From Methanobacteriota archaeon (GTDB lineage Archaea; Thermoplasmatota; Thermoplasmata; UBA10834), in the NCBI GenBank assembly GCA_020725925.1, contig DYTN01000009.1:1-62037 (forward strand): 62,037 nt of DNA. The letters run 5' to 3'. Numbering within the stretch: position 1 is the first letter of the stretch; every line of letters begins with the position of its first letter. Of this stretch, positions 36,619 to 46,045 are shown one piece after another. Position numbers and translations under genes: made by a program. The notes below the pieces were generated by a model, which was not told the origin of the DNA, did no database searches, and was given only the letters and a program-made list of their open reading frames with translations.

Positions 36619-37890
36619 TTACATCTCCTTCTTCTCGATGTCAATGACCATCCCGGCCGCGACCGTCTGGCCCATGTCCCTGACGGCGAACCTCCCGAGC
36701 TGCGGGAAGTCCTTCGCCCTCTCCAGAGCCAGGGGCTTGGTCGGGGTGATCTTGACGATCGCCGCGTCGCCCGTCTTCAGGAACTGCGGGTTCTCCTCCT
36801 TGACGGATCCGGTCTTCGGGTCCAGCTTCTTCTGCAGCTCCGTGAAGGTGCACGCGACCTGAGCCGTGTGCAGGTGGAACACGGGTGTGTAGCCGACCGT
36901 GATCACGCTCGGGTGGTTCAGGACCATGATCTGAGCCGTGAAGGTCTTCGCGACTGACGGCGGGTTGTCCACCGGGCCAGCCACGTCGCCCCTCTTGACA
37001 TCGGTCTTGGCCAGGCCCCTGACGTTGAAGCCCACGTTGTCGCCTGGGACTGCCTGCGGGAGGGTCTCGTGGTGCATCTCGATCGACTTGACTTCGCCGA
37101 CCTTGTTCGCCGGCATGAATATGATCTTCATGTCCGGCTTCAGCACGCCCGTCTCGATCCTGCCCACGGGGACTGTGCCCACACCCGTGATGGTGTAGAC
37201 GTCCTGGACCGGCAGCCTGAGGGCCTTGTCGGTCGCCTTCGGGGGCTCCTTCAGGTTGTCAAGCGCCTGGAGCAGCGTCGAGCCCTTGTACCAGGGCATG
37301 TTCGGCGAGGCCTTGGCCACGTTGTCGCCCTTGTATCCTGAGGCTGGGACGAACTGGACCTCCTCGACCTTGTAGCCGACTGTCTTCAGGAGCTCAGTGA
37401 CCGCCTTCTTCGTCTCCTCATACTTGGCCTGCTGGTAGCCGACCGCGTCCATCTTGTTGACCTCGATGATGACCTGGGGGACCCCGAGCGTCCTGGCGAG
37501 GAATATGTGCTCCTTCGTCTGTGCCTGCGGGCCCTCGATCGCCGAGACGACTATGACCGCAGCGTCGGCCTGGCTCGTGCCTGTGATCATGTTCTTGACG
37601 AAGTCCCTGTGGCCCGGTGCGTCGATGATGGTGAAGTAGTACTTCGGGCTGTTGAACCTCTTGTGGGCAACATCGATGGTGAGACCTCTCTCCCTCTCCT
37701 CCTTGAGTCCGTCCATGACCCATGCGAACTCGAAAGTCGCCTTGCCCTTCTGCTCGGCCTCCTTCTTGTACTTCTCGATTACGTGCGGCTCGATGTGCCC
37801 CGTATCGAGGAGGAGTCGGCCGACAGTGGTCGACTTTCCGTGGTCCACGTGTCCGATGAACACAAGGTTCATGTGTGGTTTTTCTGCCAT
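36619..37890 (-). CDS. tuf: Elongation factor 1-alpha (EF-1A)
   Basis: EF-1A is the GTPase that brings aminoacyl-tRNA to the ribosome. G1 GHVDHGKST starts near residue 13, G3 DAPGHRDF near 91 and G4 NKMD near 150. Domains II and III follow with the usual archaeal motifs, for a normal length of 423 residues. I chose ATG 37890 ([11 protein letters not shown]), preceded by GGTGG. A GTG at 37899 would add three residues. Confidence 0.98.
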   Translation of the reverse strand: MAEKPHMNLVFIGHVDHGKSTTVGRLLLDTGHIEPHVIEKYKKEAEQKGKATFEFAWVMDGLKEERERGLTIDVAHKRFNSPKYYFTIIDAPGHRDFVKNMITGTSQADAAVIVVSAIEGPQAQTKEHIFLARTLGVPQVIIEVNKMDAVGYQQAKYEETKKAVTELLKTVGYKVEEVQFVPASGYKGDNVAKASPNMPWYKGSTLLQALDNLKEPPKATDKALRLPVQDVYTITGVGTVPVGRIETGVLKPDMKIIFMPANKVGEVKSIEMHHETLPQAVPGDNVGFNVRGLAKTDVKRGDVAGPVDNPPSVAKTFTAQIMVLNHPSVITVGYTPVFHLHTAQVACTFTELQKKLDPKTGSVKEENPQFLKTGDAAIVKITPTKPLALERAKDFPQLGRFAVRDMGQTVAAGMVIDIEKKEM

Positions 37891-37909
37891 GGTTTCCACC
37901 TGGTGCTTC

Positions 37910-37940
37910 GAGCATGATGCTCTTGGTATATTAGTCTTTT
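37910..37940 (-). promoter_or_regulatory. Internal promoter and small hairpin before EF-1A
   Basis: On the minus strand CTAATATACC at about 37925-37934 looks like a TATA box within the 80-base gap between EF-2 and EF-1A. It is followed by the hairpin GAGCA-TCA-TGCTC at 37910-37922, then the ribosome-binding GGTGG. EF-1A may therefore have its own promoter in addition to read-through from EF-2. Confidence 0.45.
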
Positions 37941-37970
37941 TGCCGCTGGTTTGGGATGATGGCTAGGCCA

Positions 37971-40169
37971 TCAGCCGGCGTAGTAGGCGGCATCGTAGGG
38001 CTCGCGCTTCAGGCCTTTCCGCTCCCTTATCTGAGGTACGATCTCCTCCTGCACCTCGCGCGGCATCGGCTCGAAGCCCGCATTCTCGGTCGACCAGAGC
38101 GCCCTCCCGCTCGTAGCGCTCCTGATCGACGCGGCGAAGCCGAACATCTCGGCGACTGGGCACTTCCCCTGCACGACCGCGATGTCGCCCTCCTGTTTCA
38201 TATCCTCGATGATGCCCCTGCGCTGCTGTATCTCGCGGATTGCGTTGCCCATCATGTCCTCGGGGACGTTGATGAAGACCTTCTGTATGGGCTCGTAGAG
38301 CACCCTGCCGGCCTGGCACATAGAGCCGTAGACGGCCGAGCGCGCCGCGGGTATGACCTGCGCAGGCCCCCTGTGTATACTGTCCTCGTGCAGCTTCGCG
38401 TCAACGAGCATGACCTTCATTGCCATGCACCTCTCGTTCGCGAGCGGGCCCCTGTTCATGGCCTCCTCGAAGGCCTCCTTCACGAGCTCCATCGTCTCGT
38501 GCAGGTACTGGATGCCCTTGGTCATGTCCAGGAGCACGTTCGTTCCGAGGAAGCTGGTCACGCCCTTCGCCTCGTCCTTGTCCATCCCGAGGTCCTGGAG
38601 CTTCCGGGCCATCGCCTTCGAGTCCTTGATCCTCCCCTCAGTCTCTATCTCGCCGTTCCTGATTGCCTGCACGACTGCTGGCTGGAGGGGCTCGACCTCT
38701 ATGTAGAACCTGTTGTGCTTGTTCGGGGACTTGCCCTCGAACGGCCCGCCCGTCCCGGCCACGCACTCCCTGAACACCACGATCGGCTGGGAGGTCTTGA
38801 TGTCGACCTTGTGCTCGTTGACGATCCTGTAGTTGGTGATCTCGAGGTGCAGCTCGCCCATGCCGGACATCAGGTGCTCGCCCGTCTCCTGGTTGATCTC
38901 GACCTGGATGGACGGGTCGGCCTTGGCGACCGTCCTGAGCACGTCCACGAGCCTGGGCAGGTCCTTCGTGTGCTTCGCCTCGATGGCGACCGTCACGACC
39001 GGGTCGGAGTAGTGCACGATCTTCTCGAACGCCTGCATTGTTGGGTCGCTGGAGACGGTCGAGCCCGCGATCGCGTCCTTGAGGCCCGCTACGGCGACCA
39101 CGTTCCCGGCATCGATCTCCTCGACCGGGATCCTGTCCGCGCCGACCGTGAGGGCTACCAGCTGTGCCCTGTTCGGGTTGGGCATGCCGCTTATCCAGAG
39201 CTCCTGGCCCTTGACTATCTTCCCGCTGTACAGCCTGCCGACGGCGACCTCGCCCGCGTGCGGGTCCACGATGATTTTCGTGACCATGTACGCCACAGGC
39301 CCGTCGGGGTCGCAGCCGAGCATCGACTTGCCGAACACGGATTCCTTGTCCCCGTGCCAGATGACGGGTATCCTGAGCTTCTGCGCCTCGAGCGGGTCGG
39401 GCAGGTGCGTGATGACCATCTCTAGCAGGACCTCGTGGAGAGGAGCCCTCTTGGCCAGGGTCTTCTGGTCCTGGTTCTTGCAGTACTCGTAGATGTCCCT
39501 GAACTTGATCCCCGACTTCTTCATGTAGGGGACGGAGATGGCCCAGTTGTTGAAGGCGGAGCCGAACACGACGTTACCCGTCTCGGTCTTGAGGGCCCAC
39601 TCCTTCTTGAGGTCGTCCGGGAGGAGCTTGGTTATCTTCTCGTTCACTTCGTTGACTATGTTGGAGAGCCGCTGCTGCATCTGCTCGGGGGTGACCTGGA
39701 GCTCGTTGATGAGCCTGTCCACCTTGTTGACGAACAGTATCGGGTGGACGCGCTCCTTGATGGCCTGCCTGATGACCGTCTCCGTCTGCGGCATCACGCC
39801 CTCGACTGCGCAGCAGAGTATGACGACGCCGTCGATGGCCCTCATGGCCCTCGTGACGTCGCCCCCGAAGTCCACGTGGCCGGGGGTGTCGATTAGGTTG
39901 ATGAGGTATTCCTGGTCTGCCAGCTTGTAGACCATGGACGCGCTCGCGGCGTTTATGGTGATGCCCCTGGCCTGCTCCTGCTCGTCATAGTCCAGCAGCA
40001 GCTGTTTGCCCGCGAGGTCCTCGGACATCATGCCCGCGCCCGCGATCAGGTTGTCCGAGAGAGTGGTCTTGCCGTGGTCGATGTGCGCTGCTGTGCCTAT
40101 GTTCCTGATGAACTTCGGCTGCCTCATCAGCGCCTGCGCCCGCTTGATGTTGTCTTCCTTTCTTCCCAT
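37971..40169 (-). CDS. fusA: Elongation factor 2 (EF-2)
   Basis: EF-2 is the translocase GTPase. At 732 residues it has archaeal length. The G domain shows AHIDHGKTTLSDNL near residue 27, RGITINAASASM near 69, DTPGHVDFGGDVTRAMR near 93 and NKVDRL near 148. The diphthamide loop SIHRGPAQVIPAARSAV is present near residue 600; its histidine is the residue modified to diphthamide and targeted by diphtheria toxin in other species. It lies between uS7 and EF-1A. Confidence 0.98.
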   Translation of the reverse strand: MGRKEDNIKRAQALMRQPKFIRNIGTAAHIDHGKTTLSDNLIAGAGMMSEDLAGKQLLLDYDEQEQARGITINAASASMVYKLADQEYLINLIDTPGHVDFGGDVTRAMRAIDGVVILCCAVEGVMPQTETVIRQAIKERVHPILFVNKVDRLINELQVTPEQMQQRLSNIVNEVNEKITKLLPDDLKKEWALKTETGNVVFGSAFNNWAISVPYMKKSGIKFRDIYEYCKNQDQKTLAKRAPLHEVLLEMVITHLPDPLEAQKLRIPVIWHGDKESVFGKSMLGCDPDGPVAYMVTKIIVDPHAGEVAVGRLYSGKIVKGQELWISGMPNPNRAQLVALTVGADRIPVEEIDAGNVVAVAGLKDAIAGSTVSSDPTMQAFEKIVHYSDPVVTVAIEAKHTKDLPRLVDVLRTVAKADPSIQVEINQETGEHLMSGMGELHLEITNYRIVNEHKVDIKTSQPIVVFRECVAGTGGPFEGKSPNKHNRFYIEVEPLQPAVVQAIRNGEIETEGRIKDSKAMARKLQDLGMDKDEAKGVTSFLGTNVLLDMTKGIQYLHETMELVKEAFEEAMNRGPLANERCMAMKVMLVDAKLHEDSIHRGPAQVIPAARSAVYGSMCQAGRVLYEPIQKVFINVPEDMMGNAIREIQQRRGIIEDMKQEGDIAVVQGKCPVAEMFGFAASIRSATSGRALWSTENAGFEPMPREVQEEIVPQIRERKGLKREPYDAAYYAG

Positions 40170-40233
40170 ACCATCACCATGGGTTCAGAGATACTTCAAT
40201 TGAAGGGGATATCCGAGGACGGATTCGGACCGA

Positions 40234-40974
40234 TCAGCGCGCTGAAGCGGCCACTCTCTCGACCTCTTCCTTCTTGCCGACTGAGAAGCAGTTGACGTCG
40301 TTCTTGGCCGCCGCGATGATCTCGTCCGCGAGGCACTCCTCGATGGGCTTCTTGCTCTTGTGGGACGACTCGAGCGCGCCCTGGCACAGGTACCTGAGGG
40401 CGAGGTCGACCCTGCGAGCAGGGGCCACATCGACCGCCTTCGGGACGGATATGCCTCCGTACTGCAGCCTCGTGACCTCCTCCCTCGGGGCAGCGTGCTG
40501 GAGGGCGTCCACGAGCGCCTGGAGCGGGTTCGTCCTGCCCTTGCTCTCGACTATCTCGAAGCCCCTCTCCACGGCCCTGTACGCCTTGAGCTTCTTGCCC
40601 GTGAAGTCCTCGGTCCGCATCATCCCGTTGATGAGCCTCTCGACGACGCTCATCTTGGCCTTGGCGAAGGGCTTGTTCGTGTGCTTGCCGCCCGTATGAG
40701 GCACGGCCACCGGGGAGATGTCGATGTACCTTGCCATGCCGACGTCCCTCACGATGACACCGGAGACATCGAACTTGCCGAACAATAGGACACCGCCCAC
40801 CCTCGGAGCCTCCTTGGCGGGCTTCGCCTCCGGGGGCTTGTGCTCTGGAGGTGCTGGAGCCTGCACTGGGGCATCGGCCGGCGCCTCGGTAGTAGGCGGT
40901 GCAGCAGCTGCCTGTGGGGCCGGAGCGGCCGGCTCTGGGGCCTTGTCTGGTTCCTGTGCTGGGTTGCCCTCCAT
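40234..40974 (-). CDS. rps7: Small ribosomal subunit protein uS7 with proline/alanine-rich extension
   Basis: uS7 organises the 30S head. The core from about residue 60 contains YIDISPVAVPHTGGKH, the RLINGMMRTEDFTGKK region and GGISVPKAVDVAPARRVDLALRYLCQGA. The first 55 or so residues are a low-complexity proline-, alanine- and glutamate-rich extension not found in most archaeal uS7. I chose ATG 40974. A GTG at 40983 overlaps the uS12 stop and would add three residues. The extension resembles in character the one on uS13. Confidence 0.96.
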   Translation of the reverse strand: MEGNPAQEPDKAPEPAAPAPQAAAAPPTTEAPADAPVQAPAPPEHKPPEAKPAKEAPRVGGVLLFGKFDVSGVIVRDVGMARYIDISPVAVPHTGGKHTNKPFAKAKMSVVERLINGMMRTEDFTGKKLKAYRAVERGFEIVESKGRTNPLQALVDALQHAAPREEVTRLQYGGISVPKAVDVAPARRVDLALRYLCQGALESSHKSKKPIEECLADEIIAAAKNDVNCFSVGKKEEVERVAASAR

Positions 40975-40979
40975 GCGCT

Positions 40980-41408
40980 TCACCTGACGGGCTTCTCCTT
41001 CCTGCCCTTCACGAGCTCGTTGAGAGAGACGTTGTTGACCTTGATGACCTTGTACCTCACGCCGGGGATGTCGCCGTACGACCGGCCCATCCTGCCGCCT
41101 ATGCCCTCGACCAGCACCTCGTCGTGCTCGTCGATGAAGTTGATGGCGCCATCACCAACGGCGAAGGCGGTGATCTGCCTGCCGTTCTTGATCAGCTGGA
41201 TCTTGACGCACTTCCTGATGGCCGAGTTGGGCTGCTTCGCCTCAATCCCGACCTTCTCCAACACGACGCCCTTGGCCTGCGCGGAGCCCTCCAAGGGGTC
41301 TGACCTCTCCTTGAGCTTGAGCGTCCGGCGCTTGTAATACCTGTCGCTCCATCTGTGCTTCTGCCTGTCGAGCGAGAGCTTCCTGGCTGTGTTCAATCCC
41401 TTGGGCAA
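40980..41408 (-). CDS. rps12: Small ribosomal subunit protein uS12
   Basis: uS12 sits at the decoding site. The 142-residue protein starts at a TTG ([11 protein letters not shown]) with GGTGA a few bases upstream. The universal decoding-site motifs [10 protein letters not shown] and [18 protein letters not shown] are intact. It is the first gene of this translation unit, behind its own TATA box. The rpoH-rpoB-rpoA-eL30-nusA genes that commonly precede uS12 in archaea are not here. Confidence 0.97.
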   Translation of the reverse strand: MPKGLNTARKLSLDRQKHRWSDRYYKRRTLKLKERSDPLEGSAQAKGVVLEKVGIEAKQPNSAIRKCVKIQLIKNGRQITAFAVGDGAINFIDEHDEVLVEGIGGRMGRSYGDIPGVRYKVIKVNNVSLNELVKGRKEKPVR

Positions 41409-41450
41409 CAGTTCACCTTTTGAGCGAAGTAAGCCCTACAAACGAGTCGG

Positions 41451-41460
41451 CCTATTAAAA
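41451..41460 (-). promoter_or_regulatory. TATA box of the uS12-uS7-EF-2 unit
   Basis: The minus strand reads TTTTAATAGG here, 43-52 bases before the TTG start of uS12. Transcription would begin about 20 bases before the start codon, which leaves room for the GGTGA ribosome-binding motif. Confidence 0.5.
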
Positions 41461-41503
41461 CTTGTGCTTGTACCGGCACGACTGCCAGACTGTCCAGATT
41501 GGG

Positions 41504-42067
41504 TCAAAGCTTGGTGCCGCAATTCTTGCAGAATCTACTATCCCTGTCGGCAAAGACACCGCAGTTGGGACAGGCCCGGTCCTTCACCTCGGCCTGCTGA
41601 GGGGGAACCGCGTGCGCGGGCTGCCCCTGCGCCCATGCCGGTGGAACGACGGGCCCCGACGGGGCCACGGGGTTCTTGGGGAAGCCATACAGGTATGTCC
41701 AGAAGTCGTTCAACAGCCTCTGCGCGTCGTTCTCGTACTCGATGTAGGAAACAGCTCCGACTGCGACGGCGACAGGCAGCACGAGCACCGCCCCGATGGC
41801 CCCGAAGACAGCCCCCTCGTCCGTGAGCTCGGCTGAGAGACTTACGTCGACCCCGGTGGCCTGGCCCTCGTCCGCTGCCCAGACGACGATGGACTGCCTC
41901 AACCCCAGCTTCGAGTAGTACTGAGAGCCTGCGAGGCTGTACGGCGAGGTGAATGTGACCCCGAACTGCCTGGACCTCCAGAACCATCCGGCAGCCTGCA
42001 TCGCCTGTTCCTTGGTGATGCCTGGGACGCTCCTGTGGTCGCGCTTGGTGAACAGGTTCTTGATCAT
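41504..42067 (-). CDS. Hypothetical membrane protein with C-terminal zinc ribbon
   Basis: I recognise no family. The 187-residue protein has a soluble N-terminal half (SRQFGVTFTSPYSLAGSQYYSK), a single hydrophobic segment GAVFGAIGAVLVLPVAVAVGAVSYI near 90-115, a proline/alanine-rich linker and a C-terminal zinc ribbon (CPNCGVFADRDSRFCKNCG). The ribbon resembles those of the SPFH protein at 23010-24134, so a link to the same membrane-associated machinery is possible but unproven. It lies alone between uS12 and DUF99, on the same strand. Confidence 0.7.
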   Translation of the reverse strand: MIKNLFTKRDHRSVPGITKEQAMQAAGWFWRSRQFGVTFTSPYSLAGSQYYSKLGLRQSIVVWAADEGQATGVDVSLSAELTDEGAVFGAIGAVLVLPVAVAVGAVSYIEYENDAQRLLNDFWTYLYGFPKNPVAPSGPVVPPAWAQGQPAHAVPPQQAEVKDRACPNCGVFADRDSRFCKNCGTKL

Positions 42068-42138
42068 CTCTCTCCGCCCATGCTGTTCTCGGCCGTGAAT
42101 TGTGGTGCTCGGTAATGCACTTTCCGCAGGGGCCCCTG

Positions 42139-42711
42139 TCAGGACCTCCCGTACGATTCGCCCCTCACCATGGCCGCCGAGATCAGGTGGGCCATCCTGA
42201 GGGGTTCGGGCACGGCCCCGCGGACCGTCGAGAGCGTGACGAGCCGCTCGAACTCGGCCCAGTCAAGGCCCAGGCCGCACGCATAGAGGGGCTTGTGGGC
42301 CGTCCTGATCGCCTTCAGCTTGATCTTGGTCACAAGGGCGTACCTCTCGCGCCAATCGTGGAAGTACTTCATGAGTGCGGACTTGATCTTGTCCATATCT
42401 GGCTCGTCCCTCGTGACGGTTAGGACCGGTGTCCCGAGGGAGCTGTGCAGCGCCTCTATGTCGATCACATTGAATCCCGCAAGGGCGATCCCGTCGATCA
42501 TGACCAGCTTGACCTGCTCCTTGTACCTCGACTTGGAGACCATGTCGATGAGCTTCTGGGTGGAGTCGGACCCGTCGACGGTGACCTCGGTCCTCATCAC
42601 TCCCTCGAGGTAGTTGGGGGCTCGGACCAGAGCGCCGACGACGAGGGCCTTCTCTTCCTTGAACCTGAACGGAGAATCGTCGATGCCCAGTATCCGCACC
42701 TGCTGCTTCAT
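42139..42711 (-). CDS. DUF99 family protein (endonuclease V-like fold)
   Basis: The 190-residue protein opens KQQVRILGIDDSPF and contains VMIDGIALAGFNVIDI near 77 and VLTVTRDEPDM near 98, as in the archaeal DUF99 family, which shares the endonuclease V fold. The aspartates in GIDDS and MIDGI could bind metal. Whether it cuts inosine-containing nucleic acid is unknown. I chose ATG 42711, preceded by GATGTGA. A TTG at 42729 that overlaps the pth2 stop is possible. Confidence 0.85.
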   Translation of the reverse strand: MKQQVRILGIDDSPFRFKEEKALVVGALVRAPNYLEGVMRTEVTVDGSDSTQKLIDMVSKSRYKEQVKLVMIDGIALAGFNVIDIEALHSSLGTPVLTVTRDEPDMDKIKSALMKYFHDWRERYALVTKIKLKAIRTAHKPLYACGLGLDWAEFERLVTLSTVRGAVPEPLRMAHLISAAMVRGESYGRS

Positions 42712-42721
42712 TGTCACATCT

Positions 42722-43075
42722 TCAGGCAAGAGGCAACGAGCCCGTGATCGGGTCGAGGTCGGTGTCGGGGGCGGGGCCGATCCCGAGGCACGTGGTCGTG
42801 TTCGGGGGCAGCTCGGTCAGCCCGGCATCGCTGATCATCGCGTTCGGAAGCCTCGCCCTGGCCGCCCTTTCCTTCAGGGCCCTGAGCTCCTCGAGGTCCC
42901 TCGCCCTCAATACGACCTTTCGCTGGCCCTCCTTGTACCACTCCGCGAACCACTTGGCCTTCCTGGCCTTGGCCTCGAGGGCACACGTGACCGCCGCATG
43001 CGCAACCTGCGCGGCGAGCTTCCCGCCAGACATCTTCAGGTCGTCCCTGACGATGATGACGAGCTTGTACTCCAT
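42722..43075 (-). CDS. pth2: Peptidyl-tRNA hydrolase, Pth2 type
   Basis: Pth2 frees tRNA from stalled peptidyl-tRNA. The 117-residue protein has YKLVIIVRDDLKMSGGKLAAQVAHAAV at the start with the catalytic lysine and histidine region, and ends TELPPNTTTCLGIGP, both diagnostic. I chose ATG 43075 because the family begins there and AAGGGTGAG precedes it. An ATG at 43096, directly after the upstream gene's stop, would add seven residues. Confidence 0.95.
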   Translation of the reverse strand: MEYKLVIIVRDDLKMSGGKLAAQVAHAAVTCALEAKARKAKWFAEWYKEGQRKVVLRARDLEELRALKERAARARLPNAMISDAGLTELPPNTTTCLGIGPAPDTDLDPITGSLPLA

Positions 43076-43096
43076 CTCACCCTTCCTCAAGGCCAT

Positions 43097-43666
43097 TCAG
43101 CTCTCCCCCTTGCCGGCCGACTCCAGCTCCTTGTTGATCTGCGCGATCCTCTCCCTCGTGGCGTCCATCCTCTTGCGGTAGTAGAGCTTCCTCTTGGGAT
43201 TTGAAGTCGACGAGACGTCGCTGAACGACATCATGTCCTTCAGGAGCCGCTCTCGCTCCAGGAGCAGCCTGCCTATCCGTTGCTTCCTGGCGTAGTCCGA
43301 GGGTTTCTTCCCCGGCATCCCGACGGCCCTGGGGGGACGATAGAGTGCGTGGTGGATGGCGCCCAGCCACGGGTAAGCGCCCCTGAACCAGCCAAGGAGG
43401 AAGAACGCGAGCATGACGGCCGACAACGAGATCCACAGAGGTCCCGACGACACGTACCCGTGCTCTTCCGTGCTGATCGCGTTCAGCCCGAAGCCGACCA
43501 GGATGGCGATGACCACGCTCATCCCCATGCCGAGGGCGACTCTGTAGACCTGGTCGTACTCAGGGTCGAGCTCGCCCTTCCTCGGGAAGAGCAAGTTGAC
43601 GAGCATGTACCCTGGCAGAAAGAACACGACCACTACCCCTGCCAGGATCTGAATCGGGTTGCTCAT
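43097..43666 (-). CDS. DUF1616-like membrane protein
   Basis: The 189-residue protein has an N-terminal span IQILAGVVVVFFLPGYMLVNLLFP, a typical opening of DUF1616 proteins, then LGMGMSVVIAILVGFGLNAI and a third span WISLSAVMLAFFLLGWF. The C-terminal 85 residues are basic, helical and cytoplasmic. Function unknown; some relatives are linked to surface polysaccharides. It is the first gene of a unit with pth2 and DUF99. Confidence 0.75.
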   Translation of the reverse strand: MSNPIQILAGVVVVFFLPGYMLVNLLFPRKGELDPEYDQVYRVALGMGMSVVIAILVGFGLNAISTEEHGYVSSGPLWISLSAVMLAFFLLGWFRGAYPWLGAIHHALYRPPRAVGMPGKKPSDYARKQRIGRLLLERERLLKDMMSFSDVSSTSNPKRKLYYRKRMDATRERIAQINKELESAGKGES

Positions 43667-43750
43667 CCGTCTCAGCGACGAGCTAAGGTTCGAGCGTATT
43701 TAATTGTTTTCTGGCCCCCCAGCGGGCGCTTCACGGCCCGGACTGTGAAA

Positions 43751-43759
43751 CAATAATAT
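43751..43759 (+). promoter_or_regulatory. TATA box of tgtA
   Basis: CAATAATAT is centred 30 bases before the tgtA ATG, with no ribosome-binding motif between, which predicts a leaderless mRNA. The divergent gene starts at 43666. Confidence 0.55.
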
Positions 43760-43784
43760 CGGCGCAGGCCCTACGCAAGACCGC

Positions 43785-45737
43785 ATGTTCGAGCTGAAGG
43801 AACGGGACGGCCTCGCACGCATATGCGAGCTCACGACGCCCCACGGGACCGTGACCACGCCCGTCCTTCTGCCCGTGGTCAACCCCAACTACCTGACCAT
43901 CACACCCAAGGAGATGAAGGACCGCCTGGGCGTCCAGATGGTGATCACCAACTCCTACATCATCAGAGGGACCGAGGCGCTCAGGGAGAGGGCGGAGAGC
44001 AAGGGCGTCCACGAACTCCTCGGGTTCGACGGCCCGGTGATGACCGACAGCGGCACCTTCCAGGACCACGTGTACGGCGATGTCAAGGTCGGGCATCGGG
44101 AGATCGTCATGTTCCAGTCGGCAATCGGCTCCGACATAGGCACGATTCTGGACGTCTTCTCCGAGCCGGAGTTCACGCGCGAGGAGGCCAAGGAGGCCGT
44201 TGACGAGACCCTGAGACGGGCGAAGGAGTCGGTCCCACTCAGGGGGGAGATGCTCTTGGCCGGGACCGTTCAGGGGGGGATCTATCCTGACCTCAGGGAA
44301 CTGTGCGCGAGGGAGATCTCTGCCTTGGACTGCGGCGTCCATCCGATTGGGGGCGTCGTGCCGTTGCTGGAGAACTACAGGTTCAAGGATGTCGCCGAGG
44401 TCATCATCGCATCGAAGAAGGGCCTCGACCCGTCGAGGCCCGTTCACTTGTTCGGTGCCGGCCATCCGATGATGTTCCCGCTGGCCGTGCTCCTCGGCTG
44501 CGACATGTTCGACTCTGCCTCCTACGCGAAGTACGCCCGGGAGGACCGGCTGATGTACCCGACGGGCACGAGGTTCCTGGGCGACCTGCACGATCTGGCC
44601 TGCCATTGCCCTGCATGCGTCAGGACATCCGTGCAGGAGCTCAAGCAGATGCCCAGGAGCGACAGAACGAAGCTTCTAGCGGAGCACAACCTGCACGTGT
44701 CCCTCGCGGAGATCAGGTCCGTGAAGAACGCGATCCACGAAGGTTCTATCTGGGAGATGGCAGAGATGAGGGCAAGAGCCCATCCTGCGCTTCTGGACGC
44801 CCTGAGGGCTCTAAGGAAGCATAAGGAGTACCTCGAGCAGTTCGAGCCGACCAGCAGGAGGGGCGCGTTCTTCTACTGCGGCCCCGAGAGCTACCACAGG
44901 CCGACCGTGGCAAGGTACCAGGAGAGGTATTTTGCCAGGTACAGGCGGCCGAGCGCGAAGGTCCTCGTTGGTTTCGAGGAAGGTGAGAAGCCGTATTCGA
45001 GAGCCTATGCGAAGGAGATCGCGGCCGTCTCGCAGAAGACGGATGCGGCCTTCCTGGTGGCGTCGTTCTTCGGGCCAGCGCCGCTGGAGCTGGATGAGTT
45101 CTACCCGATCGCCCAGTCCGTGATACCGAAGGAGTTCGACGCCGAGGTCAGGGAGGGAATGAACGAGGTCATGGAGAGGCACGCGCACAGCCACGGCTAT
45201 CCTCTTGCGGTCATGTGGGAAGGCGAGGAGACGCTCAGGTTCCTCTCGGACATGGTCCCTGGGACGGCGAGCGGACGCGATCCCGACATCGCGAGGTGCA
45301 GGGCAGTGCTGGACATGCAGTTCGGGAAGGGTGCCGGCGATGTCCTGGACGGCAGGAAGGTCGAGATAGTCAAGTCCGAAAGGACGGGGAAGATACGCAA
45401 CGTCATCATCGACGGCGTTCATGCGCTCTCCATGCGCGCAGCCGACGGGAGGTTCTCCCCCCGCCTCGAAGGCGGCAGGATGCTGAAGGAGCATCTGCCC
45501 CCGCCCAGGATGAGGGTCAAGATCGAGGACGAGCCGGCGGAGTTCGCTGCGAAGGGCAACAACGTCTTCGCCAAGTTCGTGCTCGACTGCGACCCGGAGA
45601 TCCGCCCCGGGGACGATGTGCTCGTCGTGAACACGCGAGACGAGCTGGTGGCTGTGGGCAGGGCACTCATGAACCGAGAGGAGATGCTCGCCTTCAAGAG
45701 GGGGATATCCGTCAGGGTCAAGGACTCTTCCGAGTAG
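43785..45737 (+). CDS. tgtA: Archaeosine tRNA-guanine transglycosylase
   Basis: TgtA swaps guanine 15 of the tRNA D-loop for preQ0, the first step toward archaeosine. The catalytic TIM-barrel domain shows MTDSGTFQ near 86, GTVQGGIYPDLRELCARE near 160 and HLFGAGHP near 222, and a zinc group C273, C275, C278. The domains C1-C2 and a C-terminal PUA domain (about 570-645, VRVK end) complete a 650-residue full-length archaeal enzyme. No separate ArcS gene is seen beside it. Its end overlaps pcc1 by 20 bases on the other strand. Confidence 0.96.
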   Translation: MFELKERDGLARICELTTPHGTVTTPVLLPVVNPNYLTITPKEMKDRLGVQMVITNSYIIRGTEALRERAESKGVHELLGFDGPVMTDSGTFQDHVYGDVKVGHREIVMFQSAIGSDIGTILDVFSEPEFTREEAKEAVDETLRRAKESVPLRGEMLLAGTVQGGIYPDLRELCAREISALDCGVHPIGGVVPLLENYRFKDVAEVIIASKKGLDPSRPVHLFGAGHPMMFPLAVLLGCDMFDSASYAKYAREDRLMYPTGTRFLGDLHDLACHCPACVRTSVQELKQMPRSDRTKLLAEHNLHVSLAEIRSVKNAIHEGSIWEMAEMRARAHPALLDALRALRKHKEYLEQFEPTSRRGAFFYCGPESYHRPTVARYQERYFARYRRPSAKVLVGFEEGEKPYSRAYAKEIAAVSQKTDAAFLVASFFGPAPLELDEFYPIAQSVIPKEFDAEVREGMNEVMERHAHSHGYPLAVMWEGEETLRFLSDMVPGTASGRDPDIARCRAVLDMQFGKGAGDVLDGRKVEIVKSERTGKIRNVIIDGVHALSMRAADGRFSPRLEGGRMLKEHLPPPRMRVKIEDEPAEFAAKGNNVFAKFVLDCDPEIRPGDDVLVVNTRDELVAVGRALMNREEMLAFKRGISVRVKDSSE

Positions 45738-45981
45738 AGCCCTTCGAGACCACCTTCTCCGCGACGCTCGTGCACGCCAGGAAATCGTCCAACGTGTGGA
45801 GCAGGCTGTTCAGGGAAGGCGCCGCGATCTCCGCGACAATCACCATCCCATCCACCCTGCTCCTGAGATACCCCAGGTTGTCCAGCTCCACGGACCTGTG
45901 GATCTTCTCTGCTTCCTCGTGCGAGGGGAACTCCAGGCGGAGGGTGCATGTCACCTTGGGCGTGACTGACGACTCGGACAT
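45718..45981 (-). CDS. pcc1: KEOPS complex subunit Pcc1
   Basis: Pcc1 is the small dimerising subunit of KEOPS, which makes the t6A modification at position 37 of tRNAs reading ANN codons. The 87-residue protein has LRLEFPSHEEAEKIHRSVELDN near 15 and NSLLHTLDDFLACTSVAEKVV near 58, as in the family. The 3' end overlaps tgtA. Other KEOPS genes (Kae1, Bud32, Cgi121) are not in the window. Confidence 0.85.
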   Translation of the reverse strand: MSESSVTPKVTCTLRLEFPSHEEAEKIHRSVELDNLGYLRSRVDGMVIVAEIAAPSLNSLLHTLDDFLACTSVAEKVVSKGSTRKSP

Positions 45982-46045
45982 CTCTGATTGTCTAGACAGC
46001 AGAGAAAATACTTAGAACTTGGCGTCGATTTGGAGGCGACCAAGG

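Noticed and set aside
37956-39425. 489-codon open frame opposite EF-2
   Set aside because: It is the antisense shadow of EF-2, with leucine-, aspartate- and valine-rich low-information sequence.
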